This document shows positions 16,700-24,727 of a DNA stretch of 24,798 nucleotides, in pieces (the first letter of the stretch is position 1; each line of letters begins with the position of its first letter). The translations under genes and the position numbers were made by a program. The stretch lies in assembly GCA_003427395.1 (NCBI GenBank), contig BFEA01000351.1, positions 660,322 to 685,119 of the forward strand, read 5' to 3'. The DNA comes from Chara braunii. Its lineage: Eukaryota > Streptophyta > Charophyceae > Charales > Characeae. Under the pieces are notes generated by a model. That model did not search any database and had not been told where the DNA came from. It saw nothing but the letters and a program-made list of their open reading frames with translations.

Positions 16700-17030
16700 A
16701 TATAATCTAACTCCTCTAAATCGAGAAAATTTCGGCAGCGCTTTCCGTAGGAAAAGTGCCGTTTCAGAATTTATATCTGCCCAAATATGAAAACCTAAAT
16801 AGTCTTTGACTTTCCAAAGTCCAATTTTGTCTAACTCCCTGAATTAGCAAAAATTTGGGTATCACTCCCTTTAGAAAATGAGACTTTCCAGATTTTTACT
16901 AAGTCATATATAAACTTTAGACAAGTTGAACTTAGACAAGTCAAAATTTGACGAACTCCCTGGACTTGTAGACATTTCGGCAGCGCTTCCCGTAGAGAAA
17001 GTAGCTTACCAAAATTCATATCAAGCCAAG
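16700..17030 (+). repeat. Three degenerate ~122-bp tandem repeats
   Basis: AACTCC occurs at 16709, 16833 and 16954. Each is followed by an AAATTT run and, in copies one and three, by ATTTCGGCAGCGCTT-CCGTAG (copy two is diverged here: ATTTGGGTATCACTCCC). A later ATxxATATC-AAG part is also shared. Copies are roughly 65-75% alike. TTTCGGCAG-type strings occur in some plant LTRs as far as I recall, consistent with an LTR setting. Confidence 0.7.
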
Positions 17031-17400
17031 TACAACAAAAGATCCCAGAAAATACGATAATTGACCTAAGTAAAAAAACTCAGCTAAAAAAATGCAGGAA
17101 TTGACCTAACTTCTATCGCTTAATCGCGAGGTGAGCCTCTAAAGCAACTACCTCTCAACCTGACACTCAAACCAAGTAATAGCCTCACTCAATCTCATGC
17201 AGACCAAACCACAAAGGTAAGTACTCTCGCCACCCCAAGTCAAACTTTGCAAACAATAGTTCGTAATATCTCGATGCTTTATTCCCTTATACCCTGCTTA
17301 CATAGGGCATAAAGTCAAGTCGTCCAATCTTATGGAACGTGCCTCACTCAACCATTGAGTATACACGAACAAGTTGCACAACTACTTCTCTCTTCCTTTT

Positions 17401-17551
17401 GGGCATATGACTAAGCCGTTCATCTTAGAATAAGGCTTAGTCGCCCTGAACTATTTAATATCCAACTTATATATACCTCTCTCAGCTTGGTGTTCAAAAG
17501 CTGGGCACAGTTCTGAGCCGTTCATCTTAGAACAAGGCCCGGCCTGCCCAG
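17401..17551 (+). repeat. Variant stem-loops 2 and 3 of the array
   Basis: Copy 2: GGGC (17401-17404) and GACTAAGC (17409-17416) pair with GCTTAGTC (17435-17442) and GCCC (17443-17446), a 12-bp stem with one 4-base bulge. Copy 3: CTGGGCA (17501-17507) pairs with TGCCCAG (17545-17551). Here the apical loop ATCTTA is closed by TTC/GAA (copy 2) or GTTC/GAAC (copy 3), instead of CCA/TGG as in the other copies, so the inner stem also changes on both sides. Confidence 0.75.
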
Positions 17552-18100
17552 GGTTACCTTCAATTACACTGTTAGTTATACTCTCTTAATTTTATGATAA
17601 GCTATGGCGAGGCCGTCCAATCTTATGGAACCCATGCCTGGCTATCCTGTTCATACATACGATAGTATAAAATATAGCCAAAATTTAACCTTTCGGGTTC
17701 CAGCATGTGCGTGGCATTGGGCCAGACCGTCCAATCTTATGGAACATATCTGGTCCTTTCCCATGTTCGTTTCTCTCTGATCCACTGTGTATTGCATGAG
17801 TCCAAGGCCGTCCAATCTTATGGACATGCCCTGCCATCAACACGAATTATCCCCTCAGAATAAAACAGGAAGGGGTTGAGCCGTCCAATGTTATGGACTT
17901 GCTCAAACCTCCTCCATCAAAAACAAAAGAAACAGAACAAACCCCAATCAGATACGGCAACCAAACCCTCCAATCTTATGGTACAGGTTTGGCCCCTGAA
18001 AAGTCAGCCACAGTCAAACCCTCACAATTCATAGCAATCTGGCCGTCCAATCTTATGGAACTGGTCTGACTCTCCATGCAATTCAAAAATAAAACACAGC

Positions 18101-18136
18101 GGTCAGGCCGTCCAATCTTATGGAACTGGTCTGACC
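18101..18136 (+). repeat. Best-formed member of the stem-loop array (copy 10)
   Basis: GGTCAGGCC (18101-18109) pairs with GGTCTGACC (18128-18136): nine pairs, one of them G-T. The core between them carries CCA-ATCTTA-TGG. Copy 9 (18038-18069) has an identical core and a shared right flank (CTGGTCTGAC), but its left arm TCTGGCC pairs less well, suggesting recent duplication followed by divergence. Confidence 0.75.
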
Positions 18137-18139
18137 CTA

Positions 18140-20829
18140 TAGGACCCATTCAGGCTCAAGCAAAACTACCTTTCACCCACCCTTCCCCCAGATGCAACCC
18201 CTTGTGTTCACAATCTGCCTTCAGGCAATCAACAAACTGAAACTGCGACTGCACACACATTTCTTTATTAAATCTGACTTGTATCCTGCCAGTCAATCCA
18301 AAGTCAAAATAGGGGTGCACGCAACATACTCAGTCAAACATAGCAAGATGTTCACGTAGGGGTTATACCAGGGTATATAGAGGGGCAATAATTGGTCAAC
18401 TTTCAGTTCCCTGCCTCCAGAGCCTCACGTAGGCTCCGGCAGAGCTCCCGAAATCGGTGGGGTAGCCTCCCACGAAGGCCTCGGCGCGGATTACGGGTTA
18501 CAATCCCGCCTGCCGCCTTCCTCTCAGAACCAAATAGACTAGACTTAGAGGAAGAAGGGCAGAAGTAGAAATTTTGAGTCTCTCAGATCCAGGAGAGGTG
18601 CCTCAGACTCGCATGAGAGGGCCTTGAAACTTTTCCAGATGAACCCCCACCCTGCAGCAACAACCCCTCTCCCCTCAACCTTACTTCTTCAAGCCACAAT
18701 CAACAACCCTGCTTCGCGACCCAGTCAACTCCCTTATACAACCCTTGGCTACCTAGCATAAACTGTATTCCTACTGCTCCAAGCAGACATTGCGCTTCTT
18801 CTCAGCCACTCGTTACGTGTCCTTCCTGCGCATTACACTTCACACGCAACCTTCGGGCGCGGTAGCTCCGGCGATTTGTGCAGCAGCACCACCAGGCTAG
18901 CGGGCAGCTTTCCGGTTCTGCCCCTATCTGCACATTGCCCCTACCAGGTAAGCCTGCGACCAACAACACGCTCAGCCTACTACATCGGACAGCAATAGCC
19001 ATGGCCCATTCTGAGTCACCCTGCATGCCGACCTTCACCCTGCAACTTGCCCCAACCACCCCGCCCAACAGGTAGCCCTCCGATCCTGCGACTGGTCTCA
19101 CGGTACTTCCCCCGTTGGGGTGGGCGACGCATCAACAGCTTGATCAGGAAAGTAGGCACCCTTTCGAGAGGTGAATCTCCGATCCCCGTGGCTATGTCGC
19201 ACAACGGACGCCTTAATCTGTAAGGAACCACAGGGCAGCGACGAATTGCAGACAAAGACACCCACACCCCCAACTCGACACAAGCAACCCGTCACCCACT
19301 CACATCATAACCGAACCCACAGACCATTGTCTCCCACCATCTACTCAACCACGGAGTCACTCCAACAGCCATCCGTCGTTATGCCCAGGTGGCGCAGACA
19401 TCCCGAACAGAGCAGCTACTACCCTGGTGTATCCGGCCTGAAATATCAGTCAGGCTCACTCCACCTCGGAATCCTTGATGACAGCCGCAACCACGTCTCT
19501 TGTCGCCGATTCCCTCCAGGTACGTACGTCCCACTTCCCCCCTGACTTCCTCCCCCGCTTATTGCTGAAGACCGAGCCCCTTACGAACGCGTACAACAAA
19601 GACAAACAACAAAACTAGAGAGAAAACGAAAATGAACCCTCCGCTAAAATGCGGAAAGATTCACCATCATTTTTCGGCCTCCTCCCTGCTCAGGTCTTTG
19701 CCTCTCTAACTCCTAACTTACTCCACTAACTCGAGCAGCAATGGCTCCATTGAAATCGGCCCAAGAACCATGGCCCCTGCCTTTGTTCCACCCGATTCCA
19801 TCAAGGATCGGGTGAGTTATTCGCCTCGTCTACTTTCGTCTTCCCACCACCTTCGTGCATGCATCCGGCTCATTCCCCCGTTCAAGTTCATTCTCATTTC
19901 TAACTCCAAATTTACTAACCTTCTATCAAAACTAACTTCACATTCGAGTTCGTCCGCCCCCAAAACCCCATTTCACACCCTTCACTTGCCCGAATCTACC
20001 AAGGATCCAGTGCAATAACTCCCTCCATACCCAGCCTCCCGAACAACTTCGCGCACGTTTCGTAGCTTGCACCGACCGAACCACCTCCCAAACGCGAAAT
20101 CTGACTTCATAGGCCTCCCCGCCATATCCCACAACCCCTGTTTCGCCCTCTCCCTCTCTCGATTCCACTCAGGAACGGGAGAGTTGTGCTCCCTTGACTG
20201 CGCCCAACTTCCTCCTCCCGTAGCTTCGCACTCACCCAGTCGAGAACCCCGTTCGGGTTCGTCTGCCAACTTTCACCGTTCGTCGCCTTGCCCTTCGTAT
20301 CCCCGGCAGCAGGCAGACCCCGTTGACGTCACCAGGGCCTCCTTCTCCTCGATAGCACTTAGCGCTGCACATTCCTCCCGACTACCCCGACTGTCGAAAC
20401 CTGTCGAAAACTGTTCGACAGACAAAACTCTCGGCCACTCCGACCGACCCTCCCACCTTTACCACTCCCCCTTCGTCGTACTACCACATTCTTGATACTG
20501 CCTGCCCCCTCCACTCCTTGCACTGTCGCCTCGCCCGCAGTCGCGCCTATACTGGCTGGCCAACTCCACCGCCTCCGCTTGAACCTGGCGGGACCCATTA
20601 CTAGGTCCCCTCCCACTCTTTGCGTGCCACCTTCACACCGGGGCCGAGCGAATCTCCTCCGTGTCGTTCCAATTTTTTAACGGATGTCCCGGAGGACTCC
20701 GGCCGGGGTAGTGCCCCGTGGCGGCACCAAAGGCCACTCGGCCTCCCTACTCCCGGCCTGACAGTGGGGGCTACGGCCGTGAGCCAGTGTCGGGCCCTCA
20801 AGCAAAAACAGGGCCATAAACCCTGAAAG
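18140..20829. other. Region with no recognisable gene
   Basis: Short ORFs of 60-142 codons occur on both strands but none has a domain, signal peptide or repeat pattern I recognise. The plus strand is C-rich. Isolated structures are: GAGCCT-CACGT-AGGCTC (18420-18436), TCCGC-TAAAAT-GCGGA near 19648-19663, and CTGTCGA/TCGACAG (20401-20421, loop 7), whose left half is repeated ten bases upstream. Several AG|GTAAG or AG|GTACGT strings (18943, 19516) could be splice donors, but I can assemble no exon chain. It may be LTR sequence of an older element. Confidence 0.5.
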
Positions 20830-20850
20830 TAATAATAATAATAATAATAA
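20830..20850 (+). repeat. (TAA)7 microsatellite
   Basis: Seven perfect TAA units after AAACCCTGAAAG. Upstream sequence to about 20640 is GC-rich with small hairpins such as GTGCC/GGCAC. Some LINE and SINE elements end in such tails, but I see no endonuclease or RT domain upstream, so only the microsatellite is supported. Confidence 0.9.
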
Positions 20851-21318
20851 CAAAACCAAACCCAAGCATCCCGAGATACTGTTGGGAGGGGGATGGTCTC
20901 GTGCCAAGGGGCGGGGCCAGTGACTGGGCTCCCCTGACAAACAAGAAAAAGGGGGATAGTCCCGCGGGACCCTCAACCCCTTAGCCTTCCGCTGCTCCAG
21001 TGCTCCCCCGCTGTCGCCTACCACCACGATCCCCAAACCTCTGTAACAATAGTCCAGCACCGTAACCTATAGGGCTATGCCCCAGCTTGGGACAACCAGG
21101 CGCGGATTCCAATACGAAGTGGTGCCGCGCCGTGCCCCAGCCTGGGAGCCACATCCTAGGCCTTCCTTGCCTCTCGCTGCCGACGTGCCGACACCAGGCA
21201 CCCGCGCCAGCCTGCTTAGACCGCGCCGTGGCCGCCCTGTGCGCCTACCGGCGTGCAAGTCCTACCGTCGATCGTGCGTGCCAACCAAAAACAAGCTTTC
21301 ATCCCCTAAACAAAATTG
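20851..21318. other. GC-rich gene-free segment
   Basis: No gene is visible. It holds short palindromes: CGAGA...TCTCG near 20871-20905, CCAGTGACTGG near 20918, and two similar CCCAGCTTGGGA / CCCAGCCTGGGAG elements near 21081 and 21136. It ends where the right inverted-repeat arm begins. Confidence 0.5.
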
Positions 21319-21492
21319 ATCTCAGACTGATTCAAGGCTGAAAATGCACCGCCACATGGAAAAATATCCTGGCCTACCTAAGGAAGGCCTAAATCAGAAA
21401 AAGTCGATCTCTCAAGTAGGCTGTCCCTTGGGCCTTGGACTCAAGGGGGCAATATTTTTCAAGGAGCATGAAGTTTGAAAGAGGCCCAAGGG

Positions 21493-21525
21493 GCAGTCCG
21501 AGTTGGTACCAACCACTCGGACTGC
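21493..21525. repeat. Near-perfect palindrome upstream of the right TATA-like box
   Basis: GCAGTCCGAGT (21493-21503) pairs perfectly with ACTCGGACTGC (21515-21525). The centre TGGTACCA is itself a palindrome. It corresponds to 2729-2757 in the left arm. Confidence 0.75.
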
Positions 21526-21656
21526 ATGTATCTGGCCAAAATGGGGTCAGGTGCCCCCGGAGAGGCCTACTATTAAAAATTGGTTATAGGGGGTACCTCG
21601 GTTCACCATGGGGCAGTGGGGAGACCCAAGGGCTGGCCAAAGCACTTTCCCCATCC

Positions 21657-21664
21657 TATATAAG
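21657..21664 (+). promoter_or_regulatory. TATA-like box pointing outward, right arm
   Basis: TATATAAG within CATCC-TATATAAG-CTGGGG. It is the same motif and relative position as on the minus strand at 2587-2594. If active it would drive transcription rightward through the short ORF, the donor-like site and the 172-bp array. Confidence 0.55.
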
Positions 21665-21696
21665 CTGGGGAATCAGTCCGCCACACTCCCATTTGC

Positions 21697-21732
21697 ATGA
21701 CGAGTGCCCATGCTGTCGAGATGAGCCCATGA
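21697..21732 (+). CDS. Conserved 11-codon short ORF, right arm
   Basis: Encodes M-T-S-A-H-A-V-E-M-S-P-stop and starts 33 nt from the TATA-like box, as in the left arm. Five of the eleven codons carry substitutions, some changing the residue, so selection on the peptide is not demonstrated. Confidence 0.35.
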   Translation: MTSAHAVEMSP

Positions 21733-21842
21733 GAGCACTACACTCACCTAGAGTGAAGAGAGGGAACCCCTGCCAGATTGGAAGTCTAGAAGGGACTGAG
21801 AGTTAGTGTGTAGAGCTCTAGAGGCTAGTGGTAGTAGGGAAG

Positions 21843-21872
21843 GTGATCCGCCATAGCCCCCAGACTGTGAGG
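21843..21872 (+). other. Conserved block, right-arm copy
   Basis: GTGATCCGCCATAGCCC followed by CCAGACTGTGAGG; two differences from the left-arm copy at 2378-2407. Confidence 0.7.
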
Positions 21873-22084
21873 AAGAAGGCAAGGCTAAAAGGATTCCCAT
21901 TAGCCCTCCTAGAGGGAAGGACTCCATAGCCATAGAAGTAGGAGCCTGTTGTGGCATGGGAGAAGGTGAGAGAAGGAGGGAGAGAAGGGCCTGAAGAAAA
22001 AGGAAGCCATAGCCAAGGGGGTGTTTGGACAAGGAAGGAGAAGACTTTATCAAGATTGGTGCTTCATCCTAAGACACCCAAGAG

Positions 22085-22279
22085 GTGAGTGGAAAGGAGG
22101 GGTTTCTCCTCCTTCTTCTTCTTGTATCTTTCCCCCTCCTCCCCCTTCTTCTTCTTCTTCTTCCTCTTTTTTTTTTTTTTTTTCTTCTCCTCTTCTTCAT
22201 CTTCCCCTCCATCTACTTCTTCATCTCTCTCTCTCTCTCCTCCTCTCCCCACTCTCTTTTTTCCTTCCTCTCTCCATAG
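22085..22279 (+). other. Predicted 195-nt intron in right arm
   Basis: Begins AG|GTGAGTGG at 22085 and ends TCTCTCCATAG|G at 22279. Between lies an unusually long pyrimidine tract (CTT repeats, a T17-type run near 22169-22184, CT repeats). Donor, tract and acceptor all fit plant splice rules and the donor is conserved in the other arm. The exon downstream would run into the 172-bp array. Without transcript data this remains a prediction; the tract alone could be just a microsatellite. Confidence 0.45.
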
Positions 22280-22360
22280 GAGCTCTCCTAAGCATAAGGA
22301 TAGATGGTAGGAAACCTTCCCACTAGTAATGATCTCTCAATAGACTCTCCCTTCTCTCCC

Positions 22361-23940
22361 ATGTGAATCACCACCTTCCCCCTTGTGATTTCATGCATTT
22401 GGATGACTTCTTCTCACCCTACTCTCACTTTCTCCCCATTTCTCTACTTGGATGCAAATCGCAACTTTGATCCATGCTCATTCTAGTGATTTGATGTTGA
22501 TTAGTGCGTGTTTTGTCCTATTCTTCACTCCCATGTGAATCGCCACTTTCTCCCTTGTGATTTCGTACATTTGGGTGAGTTTTACTCACTCTACTCTACT
22601 TTCTCTCAATTTCTCTACTTGGATGTAAATCGCAACTTTGATTCATGCTCATACTAGTGATAAGATGATGATTAGTGCTTGTTTTGTCATATTCTTCACT
22701 CTCATGTGAATCGCCACTTTCCCCCTTGTATGCATTTGGGTGAGTTCTACTAACTCTACTCTCACTTTCTCTCCATTCCTCTACTTGGATGCAAAACGCA
22801 ACTTTGATTCTTGCTCATAGTAGTGATTAGATGATGATTAGTGCTTGTTTTGTCCTATTCTTCACTCCCATGTGAATCGTCACTTTCCCCCTTGTGATTT
22901 CATGCATTTGGGTGAGTTCTACTCACTCCACTCTCACTTTCTCTCCATTTCTCTACTTGGATGCAGATCGCAACTTTGATTCTTGCTCATACTAGTGATT
23001 AGATGATGATTAGTGCTTGTTTTGTCCTATTCCTCACTCCCATATGAATCGCCCCTTTCCCCCTTGTGATTTCATGCATTTAGGTAAGTTCTACTCACTC
23101 TACTCTCACTTTCTCTCCATTTTTTACTTGGATGCAAATCGCAACTTTGATTCTTGCTCATACTAGTAATTAGATGATGATTAGTGTTTGTTTTGTCCTA
23201 TTCTTCACTCCCATGTGAATCGCCACTTTTCACCTTGTGATTTCATGCATTTGGGGTGAGTTCTACTCACTCCGCTCTCACTTTCTCTCCATTTCTCTAC
23301 TTGGATGCAAATCGCAACTTTGATTCTTGCTCATACTAGTGATTAGATGATGATTAGTGCTTGTTTTGTCCTATTCTTCAGTCCCATGTGAATCGCCACT
23401 TTTCCCCTTGCGATTTCGTGCATTTGGGTGAGTTTTACTCACTCTACTCTGACTTTCTCTCCATTTCTCTACTTGGATGCAAATCGCAACTTTGATTCTT
23501 GCTCATTCTAACGATTAGATGGTGATTAGTGTTTGTTTTGTCCTATTCTTCACTCCCATGTGAATCGCCACTTTCCCCCTTGTGGTTTCATGCATTTGGG
23601 TGAGTTTTGCTCACTCCACTCTCACTTTCTCTCCATTTCTGTACTTGGATGCAAATCGCAACTTGGATTTTTGCTCATTCTAGTGATTAGATGATGACTA
23701 GGACTTGTTTTGTCCTTTTCTTCACTCCCCTGTGAATCACCACTTTCCCCTTTGAGTCTCCATGCATTTGAGTGAGTTCTACTCACTCAACTCTCACTTT
23801 CCCTTCACTTCTCTATTTGGGTGCAAATCAGAACTTTGTTTCTCGCATGTCCTAGTATTTAGTTAGTGATTAGTGCTTCATTTGTCCTTTCTGCACTCCC
23901 ATGTGAATCGCTACTTCCCCCTGTGCTCTAATCAAGAAGT
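22361..23940 (+). repeat. 172-bp tandem repeat, about 9-10 copies
   Basis: ATGTGAATC-type starts lie at 22361, 22533, 22704, 22870, 23042, 23213, 23386, 23558, 23730 and 23901, spaced 171-173 bp except one 166-bp unit missing GATTTC. The consensus contains ATGTGAATCGCCACTTTCCC, TGGGTGAGTTCTACTCACTC and TTGGATGCAAATCGCAACTT. Copies are about 90-95% alike, becoming more diverged at both ends. The unit may itself be a dimer of ~86-bp halves: ATGTGAATCGCCACTTT in one half matches ATGCAAATCGCAACTTT in the other. Confidence 0.95.
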
Positions 23941-23954
23941 GCCGCATGATTTCA

Positions 23955-23986
23955 CCCCCCCCCCCCCGTGTTCTATTCGAACACGG
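23955..23986. repeat. C13 run overlapping an 8-bp hairpin
   Basis: Thirteen C (23955-23967), then CCGTGTTC (23966-23973) pairing perfectly with GAACACGG (23979-23986) over TATTC. The homopolymer length is uncertain. Confidence 0.75.
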
Positions 23987-24101
23987 TAATTGAGAAGTAG
24001 GTAGAATGCTGTTTTTCAACTGTTTGAACCATTGCTGTTGCTTCTGCTGATGAATTGATGTAGGACTATGATTGCTGCTAAGGTCTGGCCAGCCCAGACT
24101 G

Positions 24102-24130
24102 CTGCTACTACAAGAAAAGAATAAGTGACC
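24102..24130 (+). mobile_element. Possible CACTA-like transposon terminus
   Basis: TACTACAAGAAAAGAATAAG near 24107-24126 resembles the plant CACTA end, CACTACAAGAAAA, apart from T for the first C. I find no opposite terminus or transposase in the window, so it is at most a solitary or truncated end. Confidence 0.2.
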
Positions 24131-24291
24131 AATTACCGGTGCAAGACCGTCCGAAAACGACAAATGGACCAATATGACCCGGGGGCACGTCGGTGATAAC
24201 TCCGTCAAAACTGGGATGTGAGGCCTGAGACTTCTCAGACCTTATACCCTAGGCATAAACAGATGGCCTGCAGAGCCAGCGGGCCATCGGA

Positions 24292-24322
24292 GTCCGTTTT
24301 TCTGAAAAATCAGAAAACGGAC
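24292..24322. repeat. 13-bp hairpin with 4-base loop
   Basis: GTCCGTTTTTCTGA (24292-24305) pairs with TCAGAAAACGGAC (24310-24322) with one bulged T, over an AAAA loop. Just upstream ATGGCC pairs with GGCCAT across 13 bases near 24263-24287. Confidence 0.8.
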
Positions 24323-24375
24323 TTCCCCGAACTGTTCGCCTTGAGGCCGAACGACGCCCGAAATAGGCAAGTCGA

Positions 24376-24474
24376 CCCAAACGGCATCAGAATCAAACCA
24401 AACGTTGCAGAGGCCTTCCCTGTGGTACAGTGAGAGGGCCCACCAAGTTTGGAGTGATTCTGAGGTCGTTTGGG
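24376..24474. ncRNA. Foldback resembling a small-RNA precursor or MITE
   Basis: Three blocks on the left, CCCAAACG (24376-24383), CAGAATCA (24388-24395) and CCAAAC (24398-24403), pair in order with CGTTTGGG (24467-24474), TGATTCTG (24455-24462) and GTTTGG (24447-24452). The internal loops are symmetric, and two of the four bases in the larger one can also pair. About 24 of 28 positions pair over a 43-base loop. Size and shape suit a plant miRNA-type precursor or a very small inverted-repeat element. No expression evidence is available. Confidence 0.5.
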
Positions 24475-24479
24475 GCAGG

Positions 24480-24497
24480 AAACACAGACCTGTGTTT
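24480..24497. repeat. Hairpin AAACACA/TGTGTTT
   Basis: A perfect 7-bp stem with loop GACC, six bases after the larger foldback. Confidence 0.6.
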
Positions 24498-24727
24498 TTA
24501 GGCTCTCCGTAGTTAGCAAAAAAAACAGCAAAACGACAAAAATGCCGAAATCTGCAAACTGCAAATTCTGCGAATTTTTCTGGAGACTGTGTCTGATGCA
24601 AAACTGTGTTTTCTGCATATTGGCTGTAGGATTAGTGCTGTAGGACTGTGCTTTGTGTCCGGGGTTGGACAATATGCCGAAAGACAAACCCGGACGGACA
24701 CTTAGGTTTGGGGATAACACCGAGCAC

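Larger units (their letters stand above)
17304..18136 (+). repeat. Array of ten stem-loops with one apical loop and changing stems
   Basis: Eight copies of CCGTCCAATCTTATGGAAC or close variants and two of CCGTTCATCTTAGAAC occur with cores near 17321, 17417, 17519, 17614, 17728, 17809, 17882, 17967, 18044 and 18109, 65-114 bp apart. DNA between them is not repeated. Each core is flanked by arms unlike those of other copies but complementary to each other: GACTAAGC/GCTTAGTC, CTGGGCA/TGCCCAG, GGGCCAGA/TCTGGTCC, TTGAGC/GCTCAA, CCAAACC/GGTTTGG, GGTCAGGCC/GGTCTGACC; weaker in copies 1, 4, 6 and 9. In the core, CCA or GTCCA pairs with TGG or TGGAC around ATCTTA. I do not recognise the family. It could act as RNA or as bound DNA hairpins, from either strand. 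Confidence 0.85.
21319..22280 (+). repeat. Right arm of the ~0.9-kb inverted repeat
   Basis: Reverse-complement counterpart of 2033-2965, with blocks in mirrored order: GATCTCAGA near 21320, palindrome, CCTATATAAG, 11-codon ORF, GTGATCCGCCATAGCCC block, TAGAGGGAAGGACTCC, GAGGTGAGTG, then a pyrimidine tract. Unlike the left arm, its pyrimidine tract ends in a good acceptor. A 172-bp array follows instead of the 91-bp one. Confidence 0.85.

Noticed and set aside
18440-18530. tRNA gene (GGTTACAATCCC resembles a T-loop)
   Set aside because: No acceptor, D or anticodon stems can be folded around it.
20640-20850. 3' end of a LINE or SINE with a (TAA)n tail
   Set aside because: No RT, endonuclease or pol III promoter seen upstream; only the microsatellite is supportable.
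24040-24075. Hammerhead ribozyme (CTGATGA string)
   Set aside because: The GAAA core strand and flanking helices are absent.
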